The notes under the pieces are model-generated. The model searched no databases. It saw nothing but the letters and a program-made list of their open reading frames with translations, and was not told the DNA's origin. A stretch of 64,000 nucleotides of DNA, from positions 2,108,501 to 2,172,500 of the forward strand of contig NC_091930.1 in the NCBI RefSeq assembly GCF_041260155.1. Direction: 5' to 3'. The stretch's first letter is position 1. Every line of letters starts with the position of its first letter. This DNA is from Ptychodera flava. Lineage: Eukaryota > Hemichordata > Enteropneusta > Ptychoderidae. Of the stretch, positions 25,560 through 38,576 are shown one piece after another. The translations under genes and the position numbers were made by a program.

Positions 25560-28285
25560 GTGCGGAACCAAATTCTCACGTGGGTTTAACATTTTTCCTA
25601 ACCATACCTTCGTTCTTATGTCCAAAAATATTTAATTTAACAATTATCGTATATTCATTTTGGGGTAAAATCATAAGTTTGAGTGACAGATTATATTCTA
25701 AAATTTCGACATGAATATCGCATCTTTTTTTAACATAATCGCTGTTATGATATAAATATAATCGCTAGGCAAAATGTTCGAAACATATTCAACTATCCTT
25801 GGTCAGTCAGTGAGATCATTCCACTGATCCGATGAAATCTGTAGACCTTTAAAGCATGCAGGACAAATGTCATATATTTACATATCTACGAGTGCTCATA
25901 TAATGATTTTTCAATATTTAACTCAACGCATGGCGCACAAATTGCTTATAATATGTGCATTGGTGCTTCGCAGAATGTTTGCCATAATACGTTAAAGTGT
26001 GTGTACACACAAAAAACAGAAACCATATTTTGCCCTGAGGGAACCGACGGGACAATTTTTCTGACACTAAAATTTAAAAAGATCGCTTTCTGGTCCGTTG
26101 TTTGTTTACATTAATCGTGAAGCTGCTTCGTGAGAATATAATATTTAATTTTTTACCGTTGAGAAAAAAACTCAGGGTACAGTTGCCATTTGGGATTTCA
26201 AATAATTATGCTAATTTAATTTTCTTTAAAATTTAAAATATGTGAGGTGATCCCTGATTTTTATTCTTGATCATAAAAGATAATGATTTTGTTGTTTTCC
26301 TTTGGCTAGGTAGATGAGTACAAGTTTAAAAAATTCGAGTTCGTGGCGACTTGTCCCTTTAAAAGGACATTAGCTGCTAATTAATAGTTATTATTATCAT
26401 TTTGGGGTGGGGTTAGAATATTAATGCAAATTGCAAATTCTTGTTCTGTTCCCCAAAGCGTATTTAAAACAATACCATTCAACGTGTCGACGTGTAAAAT
26501 GCACTGTTATCCTTCGCACTGCAGTGTCCGACTAAAAATCACTTTTCACAATAACAACGCCAGTATACTCATGTGCAGGCTGGGTTGAAAAGCCTGAATA
26601 CTATGTACCTCAACATCTTTAGCGAGTATAGCAAGATACTGTAGTCGACATTGACAACGGAAATAGTGAGAAATCTCTGATTCTTTTAAAAAACTTACAG
26701 CTGCTGTGCTTTTTGAAGGAATTACATCACATTTGTTGCAGCGTGTGGTACATCAGACTCTGCTCTAGGAGATTGTTTTCATGCTGCACTGAATGGTATA
26801 TAAGAGACCATCATAAATATTCTCTCATCAATAGAATTTCTGTCTACTGTGTCGGATTTGTGACAACAGCTGTCGCATTTGCACAGACGGTGTACGACAT
26901 CTGGCGATGCGCAGTAATTATGGTGCACGGACGAGATTGGGGCGGGGGGAAGTATCCATTGTTCTATGCAAAAACAATCAAGTAACCAGTTTAGAAACAT
27001 CAGAATACAGAAACTAAATCTTAAAAAATCTCGCCAGCGCTGACAAAATATTCATCTTGTATCTCTTTGCGATAGATGGCCTGCTATTAAAGATACTTCC
27101 TATTCGCATGAATATTTGTGGCAGTAACTACGCTAGTTGCACTTATTGAGGTCCATGCGGTCGCTATGATTAAGCACTTACAGGCTCGTTTCTAGTCGTA
27201 GGTCTTTTACAACAATGACGCTATGACGCTGATTTTTTAAATTTTATTTGCCCACCCTTTAAAATTTAATTTGTTTGTTTTCTCTTTTAATCTCACAAGT
27301 TTAATGTACCCACATGGAAAGAAACAAACAAGACTGTCGTCATGCAGCTACTATTCAAACACCCAGCAAGATGACATTGATGACCTTAATATTAAAAATG
27401 TACAGTGCGCACATGTTACTCTTCTGATATTACATGTTACAGTTTCTGCCGTGCGTGGCGCACTGATATGTTTTAGATGTGAATTATTTGTTCTTTTCTT
27501 CCAGCGAATGTATACAATGGGCTGATGAGGCTAGTTTAAATCAACGCGCACGCTGGGCTGATTTTGACCGAATCCCCCACCCACCAATCCCCACCAATCA
27601 CCCACCAATGGAATGCCTAACATTAGACATTGCATGTTAACCCGCTCGTGTGTCGAATTATTTTTTCATTTATAAATTTCTTTATTAATTTTATTTGTAT
27701 CATTCCGCCTTTAAAACATATAGTTCACAATCATCAACATCAAATGTTTTCTGTCCGAAACATGTTTTACTTACTACTTTACCTCTAACAGAACATCATA
27801 GTTATTAAATAATTAAATCGCATAATAACTTTGTATAATCACGTCAAACTGTCTAGGGCCCTTTCCATAGATTTATCAACTCTGACAGAGAATTAACTTC
27901 GAAGTGTGTCGTCTGGGGGCGCTACTCTCCCAGTTTTACTGTAAGCGACCTCCCATTGGTCATATACTACGCACGCAGGGGAGCGTGGGAACTTCGAATA
28001 CTCGCTGAGTATTCTCCAAACTAAAATACAGTTTATCTGCTCGATAATAAAGTATAAGAGAAATCTGTTCCAGTTTTGCCTCACTGGATATGAATCCAAT
28101 TCACCCCCAAATTTTTCTTTTATGTTTAAATAGATTAAAGAAATTTGTTTTGTTACTTTTGCCATATTAGGTGTAATCGATGACGTAGATGGAAATGAGA
28201 GTCAGCGTGCATCCAAGAACTTGGCTACGCAAGATAACATGGAAAAAAGCCCAACAATATCTTTGACAGATAAGGTGCATTTACA

Positions 28286-28365
<80 letters not shown>

Positions 28366-31300
28366 ATATATAATAGAAGCAAGGTTGTTTCTGAGTCTCA
28401 GTGATATGTGGACAAACAACAATTAACACCTTCCCTTACTAATGTTGTGCATGTCATTGACATGTCATTTTTACACCTATAATTGATCACGTTTTCCATG
28501 CTGTTGGTATTAATTATCACATCACTGAAGGCCATCTCACCTTCAACAGATTTCAGATTGTTTTTTTTCACACCATTTGTAATGCTGCTGCACTTCCATT
28601 TAACAAGCAAAAGAGGTGACACAATTGAATCATCCAACGAAGATTGTGATATCAAATAATAAGCACCCGAAGATACTCGTGTATCTTCAGGCGAAGTTCC
28701 AAGATATTGAACATTTCAGGCTGTCTGGGAATCAAATTTTCAGGAATTCCTGATTGTAATAACTTGAACTTTGTACGTTTTGCGGTTAGCATATCCATTT
28801 CTAAGTGTGTAAAAAACGAAATTTGTGCAGATCCTAGATTTCGACCGAAGTTGCGTCTATAATTCCCGCCCAAATCACGTAATGAAAATAATATAAGGTT
28901 ATTCCCCAAATACCGGGATTATGTTCGAGTACATTGTGCAGCGGAGGTATTGTCCGAGACGCGTAGCGTCGAGGACAATAACGAAGAGTACGATGTACGA
29001 GGATATAAATCCCGGTATTTGGGGAATAACCTTATTATTATACACCTTGTTAGTCCAACTTTACGATAAAGAAAAGTCGAAATTAAGGATGTACGAGTGG
29101 TACGCGCGCGTGGAATTTGTCACTTCCCATAGGATTACATTGAAATTTGTTGGAAAATCAATTTCTACTATTGTCATGAAATTTGCACAAAGCTCAGTCT
29201 AGAGAAATAAATAATAGTGATCAAATAAAATGATATGGTCACCGCGCTAACTTTTGAGATAAACCGCATTGAATTATTTCCTCCATAGAAAATGCATTGG
29301 TGAAAAAATGCTGACTCAGCATTTTTTCTCATAAATGGCAAAATTCATGGTCATGTATCTCAAAAACGAGCGCGGTGACCCCTATATTTTATCACACATT
29401 TTGATAATACTTACAAAGGAGAATCCAAAAATCGACAATTTAGAGAAATGACATTACTTTTAATTTTACCGATCGTACATCCTTAAGGCGTCTTTTGGAT
29501 GCTCGTCGCGCACTGTACTGAGCGATCGCGAGCAGACTAGACTGGGAACGCGTTGAGCGCGTCCGCTAAGCGCGCAGAACAAAATTTCAACCCTCGCTGC
29601 GCAGTGCACATGGTAGAAATTGTAGGTCAGCAGCATAATTTCACTCAAATTCACAGGTTTTGGACTGACCACGATTTGATTTGGGAAGTACTGAATGTTA
29701 AGACGTATATATTTTTGTAAAAAATGTGAAATTTTCTCTTCTTTTTCTCCGTGTTGACGTAAAAGTGTTTTGAGGTCAAAGGTCAAATAGCGTCCAATAA
29801 CACCTAAAGTTATTGTACTCCGCGTCAAAGTTATTGGACTCCGCGTCTTCTGATACCGTAACTTACTGTACGACGAAATTCCATAGGTTACAGACGCAGG
29901 TGTATAATAATATAGGGTTAACCGCAAAACACAAATTTATTCAACTAAAACGGCAAGTTGATGAAAATAGCGTAAAGAACTTTGTAATATATATTGTCTG
30001 AAACAAAATAATTGAATTTTAGTAATATTTTCACTTTTAAAAACCTTAAAGTATAGCATTTTTGACATTTTACGTCCTTATCCTACCAGTCTTTGGATAA
30101 GTCAAATCAATTTTCTCATTAAGGATACAGTGTCTACAAGATGAGCGATCGGTAGTGTTTTCAAACATTCAGAAAAAATACAAACCCTTTTTGTTCAGCG
30201 GTTGAAATTTTAGCATATATGTTTGCGCGCCAACCATATTTGTTTGATTGGAGCCGGGACGCGGTGCTGTATATTGTGTGTAACCATTAAACCTAAAGAA
30301 TGTCATGCGCAGAGCTGACGTGTAAGATAGAAGTTTTTGTGATATTATTGTGTGCAATTTTTTTCTTACACACATGCCAAATCTATATACGGAATAATAA
30401 CAATTATTGATCATTTTTTCAGGCTTTCTTGAACAATGTCACAAGGCCAAACATGGGCATCAGAAAAAAAATCGTACTCGGGGGTTTCGTAACGTGCATA
30501 TTAATGTCGCTTATTATGATTAAGGCTTACATCTACAAAGGTAAGATTTTTCCAAAACTATATCCTACCTTGTTTATGTACTGTTGACATTGTTTTGATT
30601 TAATGTATAGAGAAACACAGAAGGAATTTATTATTTAATTATTTATTCATTCATTCATTTATTCATGTATAATTATTTACTTTATGTGTATATATGTAAG
30701 TGTGTAAGGATGGATGTATGTATGCATGTATGCATGCATGCATGCATGTATGTATGTATGTATGTATGTATGTATGTATGTATGTATGTATGTATGTATG
30801 TATGTATGTATGTATCTATGTATGTATGTATGTATGTATGTATGTATGTATGTATGTATGTATGTATGTATGTATGTATGTATGTATGTATGTATGTATG
30901 TATGTATGTATGTCAAACACACCATCAGTAAGAGCAGCAGACATTTAGAATAAGTAAATTTACGAACACGGGTACACAATAAAGGCACTCCGCTCCCTTG
31001 GCAGAGTCAATTGAAAACGTTGCACTAGCAAATTCCCTCGTGTGATGGCGCACTACGGCCTGCACAAACCGTGAACAACAATATTACCTCAGAAATCAAA
31101 GCTCAATCTGTCAGTATTACGTCTGCTCAGCGCACAATATTGTATTTTCGTATGAAAATAGTTCTCATGACACAAGGAGTTGACCCGGCCCGAAGATAGA
31201 AAGAATTAGAAGTGTTCTTTTAAATTAAACCATCGAATGGCAACTGTTGACCTAGGCCCTTTCTGTTATTCCATCTTCTTCATGTTCGTTAATTTTATTT

Positions 31301-32254
31301 TTGACATCTTAATTTCCACATCAATAATCCTCACCTTTTCCCGATTTTCCCATAATAACGATGGACAGTATTCGCCTTAAAGATTCTCGTTTTTTCCTGG
31401 AAGGTAAAAGTCTTCTCGGTTCGACCAATCACGCATCCTATGTGGACGCTCTGGACTTGTTCCACCGAACAAATACCTGGAGTAGCATACGGCAGGGCGT
31501 CAGTGTAAGTATCATCCTATCACTGGGACATAATTTATTCATTTATTAATTTAATTCATTAACACTTTTTTAACTCTTTTAATGAGCGGTCGAGTTACTA
31601 AATGAGTAATTTTCATCGGGGGGTCAATAAATACAACAATGATAATAATGAGAGAAGTACATGTAAAATAACAAAGTTGTTCACAAAGGAAAGTTCAGTT
31701 TGATAAACTGTCTTAGCTTAACTTAGCTTAATAAGCTTAGCTTTATAAGCTGTATAATATTAGGAGCATGTCTTACGTCGTTCAGCAGTGAATTCCAGAG
31801 TTTTGTAGCACGGTAATGAAACTCCGTTGACCAGTATGTAAACCTGACTTCGAAATACAACAATCTTGACGAGAAACAGAACGTGTTTGATAAGGATGAA
31901 CATCACTCTGAAATAAAAAAACTTACACAGATATTTTGGTGCATTTCCAGTCATACACTTAAATGTGAATACTTCCATGAAATAAGCAATTCTTTGTCTA
32001 ATGGACAGAACATATAACCGAGAAAATAATTTTGTAACTTTGTAACTGTAGTCCTTTTTGTCAAGTTTGTGTTACATGAGAAGTTGTTTAGGCATCTTCA
32101 AACATTGATGTTGACGTAGTCTACAAATTACTCACCTTATATATTTCTCGCGGTAATTTATATAAAAACAAGAAAAGAATGATGACGTATTGCTGTCCTG
32201 CATCTACTTCATTGGCTTGCAACAAACCCATATCAATGCGCCTGTGTCTTTAAC

Positions 32255-32336
<82 letters not shown>

Positions 32337-33861
32337 ACAGGGGAGAGAGAGATTGCAGATAGAGAGAGTGAGGATACAGAGAGAGATTGACAGACAGAGA
32401 GATTGAGGAGAGGGAATGGGAGGGAGAGAGACTAATGTGGCAAGTGTTGGCAGAATGCACTACATTTCAGTAAAACTACACTCAGCACCGTCATTGCTAG
32501 TGTGCCAGGAGACCTTCCATATGTAAACAATTCTACCGCGCAGTTTACCGAATATCTGTGTATTTTCATCTATGATTGCTGTCAAACTGTTATCTTAGGG
32601 ACTGGTCAGTTTCTGCAGCCTGGGGGCGGTGGATCCATGAGGGCCATTCTGTTTTTGACTTTGGTGATGGGGGTCACCTGTTTTTAAACTAATTAATGGA
32701 GGTGTATGTCAGTGTATTTTGAAATAAGACGCAGGTTCATAATTGCATAAATGCATGAATACCAGCCACGAATTGCATCATTCAGTTTATGTTTCAGTCA
32801 TTCAGTTTTAGGCGCGCCATCATGACTTTAAAGGGACAAAGTCGGCCATTTTTCATGAATTTTGTTTGATACAAGATACTACTTATATTTTTTGCCATGT
32901 TGAAAGATACTGAATGAATGGGTGACCATACATATATGCGACCCCGGTTTTGGACAGGATCAATCGAAATGAATTATTGGTTATGACCATTAATTCTTTT
33001 TCGCGATGGTTTCGTTTATCGTGTCTAAAACTGGGGTCGAATATATGCATGGTCACCCATCCATTCATTATATTTCAACATGTCAAACAATATAAGTAGT
33101 ATCTCACATTAAAAAAATTCATGAAAAATGGCCGACTTTGTCCCTTTAACATATCAGATATAGATATCAGATATCGAGATGTTTGCAAATTGTAAATTCT
33201 GTTTATTTTGCAAAGCATTATACCAGCCACGAATTGCTTCATTTATTTACAGTTTTCAGCTAGTAACTTGAACGTATCAGAGATATATAGATATCTTGAT
33301 GTTTGCAACTTGAAAGTATGTTTTGCAAAGCATCATATAAGCCCCGAATTGCATCATTCATTTAGAATTTTGGTGCCCCCCTTGGGGCGCGAAACTTTAG
33401 TATATCAATGATATACATCAGTTACATCTGTACGTTTGCAATTCAAGTCTGTTTTGCATAATGTACTTATGATTATGAAATCTGTGATTTATATACAACG
33501 CTTTATCTACAAATGATGAATATCAGATCCCGACCTTCAGTGGGCATTAACACTTATTATGGTGGCTGGTAACAGTCAAATTATAAAACTATCTTTGATA
33601 TAAGTGATTGATACGAATGTATGTACAACAGTTCTGAGCATCTGGTTATGCACAGAAAGTGTGAAATACATTCACAGTTCATTCAAAATACTGTATTCAC
33701 ACTTTAAAAGTTTGAAAAATCTGTACAACAACAAACATGTCTATAATTTCACCAAACCAGATTGACAGAATGCTAAAAATATAACTTATAACATACGTAC
33801 ATACATACATACATACATACATACATACATACATACATACATACATACATACATACATACA

Positions 33862-33931
<70 letters not shown>

Positions 33932-33969
33932 TATAAATATATATATATAAATAAATAAATAAATAAATA

Positions 33970-34049
<80 letters not shown>

Positions 34050-34868
34050 AGATGTTTAACTTTGGTTCGGGATTGGTCACCCTATTTTCAAAAGTTGGAA
34101 TGGGGTGGGGGTCAGGTTGCTTTTGATTTTTGAGGGGCGTGCCAATTGATATTCGCAAATATTATCCATCTCTGGCCCGGTCGAAGAACCTGACCAGTCT
34201 CATACCTTTTGATACTTAACAGTCGATCTCACCTTGGTGAATGGTATATTGGTCTACACCAGGTGTCTAAGAGCTTGACATTTCAGTTTTCTTATCTCTC
34301 TTTCCAGAATTATGTTTCGTCTTCGGATTTCTCTCACTTGCAAAGCAAAATAATGGACGGGGTCAATGAAAATCTAAACGAATTTCGAGAAAACATGTCT
34401 TCGGAGTTGTCGGCAGTGAAGAAAAAGATCGAAGCTGTCGACGCCAGACTACAAAAATTGCAGAACGAGGTCAATTTGGAGAGCGCCGCCAGCGTCCGTG
34501 GCGTTGTCCTGAAGAACTTTCCCGAGATTCAAGGCGAGAACCTTGCGACGAGAGTCGACAGGCTACTGAGAGAGGGACTCGGCATTGAGGTCAAAGTTGA
34601 CAAAGTACAGCGCAGGACTCAAAGATATACCCAAATGCCCAACATTGCGATCGTGCTGCTCGAAAACGAGGAGGACAGGGATAAAGTTTTGAACGCCAGA
34701 TCGAAGCTGAGGCAAAACGCCGAGTTCGGCGATGTCGTCGTCGAGGACTACAGCTCCAGGGAATCGAGGCAAACGATCGAAAACTTCCAGACTCTTATAA
34801 AACTCCTTGGAAAGGAGGAGGAGATGATTCTGAAGGGTGGGAAACTCACAAAGAAGTCAAAAGCGTGA
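25505..34868 (+). CDS. Predicted type II membrane protein with coiled coil and L1-ORF1p-like domain (5 exons)
   Basis: Exons: 25505-25559, 28171-28274, 30423-30540, 31404-31504, 34308-34868; phases agree throughout and give about 312 residues. Layout: short acidic, Ser/Thr/Asn-rich N-terminus (about 1-60); one hydrophobic helix preceded by RKK ([20 protein letters not shown], about 68-87), which predicts an N-in signal anchor; a linker; a heptad-like coiled coil (about 145-180, [19 protein letters not shown]); then a domain that resembles the RRM-like plus C-terminal part of L1 ORF1p ([59 protein letters not shown]); basic tail ending KKSKA. The ORF1p likeness is recognised by eye. The fused membrane anchor and multi-exon structure argue against a live retrotransposon and for a host gene. 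Function is unknown. The donors of the first two exons are weak, so the 5' end is the least certain part; in-frame ATGs exist upstream to 25421. Confidence 0.65.
25560..28170. other. Intron of the ORF1p-like gene
   Basis: AT-rich, no exon recognised. Fragments of two repeat families occur near 26240-26370 (a phrase like ATCCCTGATTTTTATTCTTG, and GACTTGTCCCTTTAA). Confidence 0.5.
28171..28274 (+). CDS. ORF1p-like membrane protein, exon 2
   Basis: Acceptor GCCATATTAG, donor AAG|GTGCAT (weak), phase 1 in and 0 out; only phase 1 is open. It encodes an acidic polar stretch beginning [12 protein letters not shown] (CT)n repeat starts 12 bases past the donor. Confidence 0.5.
28286..28362. repeat. 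(CT)n microsatellite
   Basis: About 37 units, starting 12 bases after the proposed donor of exon 2 of the ORF1p-like gene. Confidence 0.98.
28886..29040. mobile_element. Short foldback element
   Basis: Arms of about 30 bp, nearly perfect (left AAGGTTATTCCCCAAATACC; right is its reverse complement), flank about 87 bp rich in CG and TACGA motifs. Likely a MITE-like or foldback unit. Confidence 0.88.
29083..29486. mobile_element. TTAA-ended element (family M7) containing a nested inverted repeat
   Basis: TTAAGGATGTACGA at the left and TCGTACATCCTTAA at the right (404 bp). Inside, 29229-29385 has its own inverted ends (GGTCACCGCGCT ... AGCGCGGTGACC, then TTTTGAGATA) around a near-perfect 27-bp hairpin at 29302-29328. 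Confidence 0.8.
30423..30540 (+). CDS. ORF1p-like membrane protein, exon 3 (membrane anchor)
   Basis: Acceptor CATTTTTTCAG, donor AAAG|GTAAGAT, phase 0 in and 1 out. It encodes [20 protein letters not shown], a clear membrane helix with positive charges on its N-terminal side. An ATG at 30453 inside the exon has a good Kozak setting and could start a shorter form. Confidence 0.65.
30714..30912. repeat. (ATGT)n microsatellite
   Basis: About 200 bp, with ATGC variants at its left end. Confidence 0.98.
31404..31504 (+). CDS. ORF1p-like membrane protein, exon 4
   Basis: Acceptor TTTTTTCCTGGAAG, donor CAGT|GTAAGT, phase 1 in and 0 out. It encodes a polar linker ([19 protein letters not shown]). 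An alternative upstream acceptor at 31367 would not match the phase of exon 3. Confidence 0.6.
32257..32400. repeat. (GA)n microsatellite, degenerating at its right end
   Basis: About 78 bp nearly pure, then imperfect GA/GATT mixtures. Confidence 0.97.
32828..33149. mobile_element. TTAA-ended long-arm foldback, family M1
   Basis: Begins TTAAAGGGACAAAGTCGGCC and ends with its reverse complement. The arms are about 130 bp each and about 85-90% identical by eye, so the element is nearly all stem. It lies in the last intron of the ORF1p-like gene. Confidence 0.92.
33795..34047. repeat. (ATAC)n and (AT)n compound microsatellite
   Basis: About 95 bp of ATAC followed by about 150 bp of AT with AAAT islands. 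Confidence 0.98.
34308..34868 (+). CDS. ORF1p-like membrane protein, exon 5 (coiled coil and ORF1p-like domain)
   Basis: Acceptor CTCTCTTTCCAG, phase 0 in, stop TGA at 34866-34868. This 561-base exon is more GC-rich than its surroundings and encodes the coiled coil and the whole ORF1p-like domain. A retroposed origin of this exon, later joined to a host anchor, is possible. Confidence 0.8.
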   Translation, partial: NYVSSSDFSHLQSKIMDGVNENLNEFRENMSSELSAVKKKIEAVDARLQKLQNEVNLESAASVRGVVLKNFPEIQGENLATRVDRLLREGLGIEVKVDKVQRRTQRYTQMPNIAIVLLENEEDRDKVLNARSKLRQNAEFGDVVVEDYSSRESRQTIENFQTLIKLLGKEEEMILKGGKLTKKSKA

Positions 34869-35137
34869 CACATACGCTCGGAATCTCAATGTGAGGATCT
34901 TATTAGATTTCAGGGCCCATTATAGTATATTTATTCACCTTAATATACCTTAAACATTGCTTCAGACACCATCAAAGCATGTTCCTGTTGAGTTGAAAAT
35001 GCCTGCTTAAAACATGCACTTGTGCCCGAGGGATGTCACGTCGAAAAGGGCATCTGTATGAAAAAAGGTCTTTGCACTATTTAAAATTTTGTGTATGGCC
35101 AAAAGATCACATACAGACCAGGTAGTTACGTAAAGGA

Positions 35138-35379
35138 AGGGGGACGTCTGAGTCTGAACTGCGCGTATGCGACTTTCTTGTTTACAAACATTGTATTTCA
35201 TGCATGATATGCAGATGCATCATGTCAACATAGCTGCAACATTTGAATTTTACGATATTCATTGTTAACAAACATAGTTTAACTTTCATCAATCGCCAAC
35301 TTACTCTAGATACAGTGTTTACATCGGTCGTAGGGGTCCCTGGCAACCTTTGAGCAGAGTTCCGACGACGGCCTCCCTA
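35138..35379 (+). mobile_element. MITE, family M3 (copy 2, worn ends)
   Basis: Interior matches 18508-18737 almost base for base (for example TTTGAGCAGAGTTCCGACGA), but the left end is altered and no TTAA is left. Confidence 0.85.
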
Positions 35380-38247
35380 CAATGTACGAAATGAAGTAAA
35401 TTGCCATACATGGAAAACTCTCATCAAGATGATGCTATGACCTCTGCTGTGACCTCTACATAGTATTTAATCAACAAACACTGACCAATATGGCGCCGTG
35501 TATAAAACAACCAATATGCTGAACCAGACTTCTCTGTGGATTTCGATCAAACCATTTGCTCACGTTGTTATGTTTTACCTACAGTTGGGTTTGTATGTTC
35601 CGTGATTTTTATAGAAGTAGATGTTTCATCCATTTTAGTGTATTTTGTGAATGCGCTACCGCGATTAACGTACGCTTTATAACTGGTGTATGGCCTCATT
35701 TTTTTAAGGAACATATTTGGTAAAAACCTGTCACATGATATATTTGCTGCCTTTGGTGAATTCCTGGGTTGACAGTTGGTTTAAATTTCCTACAAACACG
35801 GTATGACATGCATGATGTATATCTATCAAACATACTGCAGTGGTGACTGTGGCCCCTGTCAGTTTCACTTTGTAAAGAGGGATTCTAGTTGTTACCAACT
35901 ATTTCAATTTCTGGACTTACCAAACTCTATCTAATAAATCCGCTAAGTTCGGACGTTGAACTCGGCAGTCTTTATATTTGTTTTTCATGTTAAATATGAT
36001 ATAAGAAATTATGTTCCTCCCCTTGACGTATTTTATTCTGAACGTACATTGAACGCGACCTTGATTGTTTTCGATGGTTTTCAAACTCAGGGTAGAGAAA
36101 GTGCAGTATTTCGAGGATCTACAATATACAATCTGATTAAAATCAGATGCAGGGATAGCAACCCTTCAACATTTGCTTCTTCATTGCTGTTCTCGTTGGC
36201 TTTAAGTTGCCTCTATGGTGACACGACATTTGTCTGCCAGCCGTGATCAGTCAACGACAAGCCAGAACTTTCTGTACCATTGCATGGCGGGTAATATCAG
36301 CAACAATAGAGTCTGAGTCTGATCATTGCAAAGTAAACTAAAGCCAGCAGTTTTGCTGCAGTCAAGTCGAAGTTTTCTCATATTGTAAATGTTGGTTTAC
36401 TTTTGTAGAATGGGAAGTGTCGATTGCACATGTCTAGAGAATGTTCAATGTTGTTGTAATTTGTTGGAAAAATATACATATCTTTAGATATAATTTTATC
36501 AATGTCCGCGAGGTAGCTAAACTTACTTAATTTGGAACGTATCCAAGTTTTACCACTTGGTATACAGAGATTATTGCCTATGCGGATTAAATGTATTTAG
36601 TTTCTATGTGAAAGTAAAATAAGGTCACGAGGGCCAGTGATTGCGCGATTGTCAGAATAAATGGCGCGAATTCACCTGTGTAAATATCGGGCAAAATCTC
36701 GGCAACGTGGTTGGCGCTGTTCAGAAACGGCAACGGGTACAATGGTCGGTAAGACATTGACTATCGAGTTAGCGGGTCCTATGACCCTCCATGCTAGGCA
36801 TCCACCTTGACTCAACAAATCTCAGCCCCTCTATGAACAAATGAAGGGGTGTATTTTATTGTTGGAATTGACAGCCCGCTCTTTGATATGTTGCACTCTA
36901 TGGTCGAAAAATTATACAAATAATCTTGGATGAAATACAAAGCCTTTCTGTATCACCGTTAATTTTAAAATAATTAAATGTTATGGCCAATCATGACTAT
37001 ATGTACCCTCAGCATTCTTAAATTGTGGGAAAACGATGATAAAAAGCTTTTATTTCGAACCGAGTTTGTCCCAGTCTCAGGGGACTCTTGCAATTGGCTA
37101 TGATTTACTCCTAGGAACACATGATGAAATACCCCTCAGGGGTTTGCCGCCTCGTCGACGATGGCTCTAAGGGACACGAGTTCAATGACTAGTAGGGAAG
37201 AGCAATGATTGACACATGCCAATTTATGTCCTTTGTCATATCATTACTGCCATCTACTTACTCTAATACAGATTGGGCAATTGTTATTCCCTAACAGGTT
37301 TGTGTCGAGTTTGTGTCATTAAATGTACCTCAGTAAGGCAAACTGGGCGTACATATTTAGTCCTATAATATGGCGGGAAACTCCCATGTGTGGTGTAAAT
37401 CAGTACTTATTAATAATGTCACACGTGTTTGTTGAAAAAATCACAGATCAACAAAATTTTGTCACTACTGGTCATAGTTGAAAAGAAAAAAAGAGAAACG
37501 ATGGACACACAGCGCCGACTCAATATTAGATTTTAAAGATTGCTACAATGTATTGCCAGGGCCCTTATTTCGCTATGCTACCTGGCTACACTTGATTTAG
37601 ACAGACAGTGAAGACTGTTTTAGTGCTGATAAAGCACACTCGGAGGATTAGTTTGAAGTTTATGGCTGTGGTGAACATAGAACGCTTTTCGCCTCTGAAT
37701 CTACATTGTCGATGTGTATACCCAGCTCATTTGCAATGTCATTTCATTGGAGGTAAGGAAGCTGCTAATTGGAATATTGTGTCAGCTATTCTGTCCAGAG
37801 TGCCGGCTAATCGAAGCCATGCAATTCTAAAACGCTGCGTGTACATTTTGTCGTATGTTAAACTAATTTTCATTTACATATTTGGTTCGGACAGAAAATA
37901 AATCAATTTTGGCTGCGACTAATCAGAAAATAAGATGTGAACAAGATCCAAGTACAAACACAGGGCCGTGCAGATTTTAAATCACGTAGAACGCCATTAT
38001 TTGTTTTCGTGACACAATATTGGCGGGAAAACGATTATCGAAATTTACAATTTCATTTCTGTTAAATTCTATGTACAGTGTTTATGACTTCCATAGATTA
38101 TATTAATGGTTGACCCCTTTAGATGGTATATGTAACAAATAAATGACTTGTTAAATAGAATTACCGGTATTACATTGCTCCCTAGTCTGGTTTCATAACA
38201 TTTTCTACTGTGTTGTTCGGAGGACGGTTAGTCCCCTTGACATGACA

Positions 38248-38273
38248 GGGTGGCAGGGCAGGGCAGGGCAGGG
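38248..38273 (+). repeat. (GGGCA)n run, potential G-quadruplex
   Basis: Several spaced GGG triplets within about 26 bases (GGCAGGGCAGGGCAGGG). Confidence 0.8.
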
Positions 38274-38512
38274 TCGTTGCACTCTTAAGTCGCGTTTTGT
38301 CGATAACGATCAACATGTTTCATAAAAATAATGTCGACTATCTGTTTCAAGGGAAAGCCAAAGCAGTATAGGTGATTCTGAAAAACAATTTGGAAATAAT
38401 TTCTCAACGACTGATTTTACATCTTTTCTTAGCGGATACCGGAGCGGGCTGGCAAACTTTTATCGACTTTGGGCGGGAAGTTTCATTCTACTTGCCCTCA
38501 ACTTCTATAAGC

Positions 38513-38576
38513 TGAGTATGTATGTATGTATGTATGTATGTATGTATGTATGTATGTATGTACGTACGTACGTACG
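38513..38576. repeat. (GTAT)n/(GTAC)n microsatellite
   Basis: About 16 units, the last few being GTAC. Confidence 0.97.
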
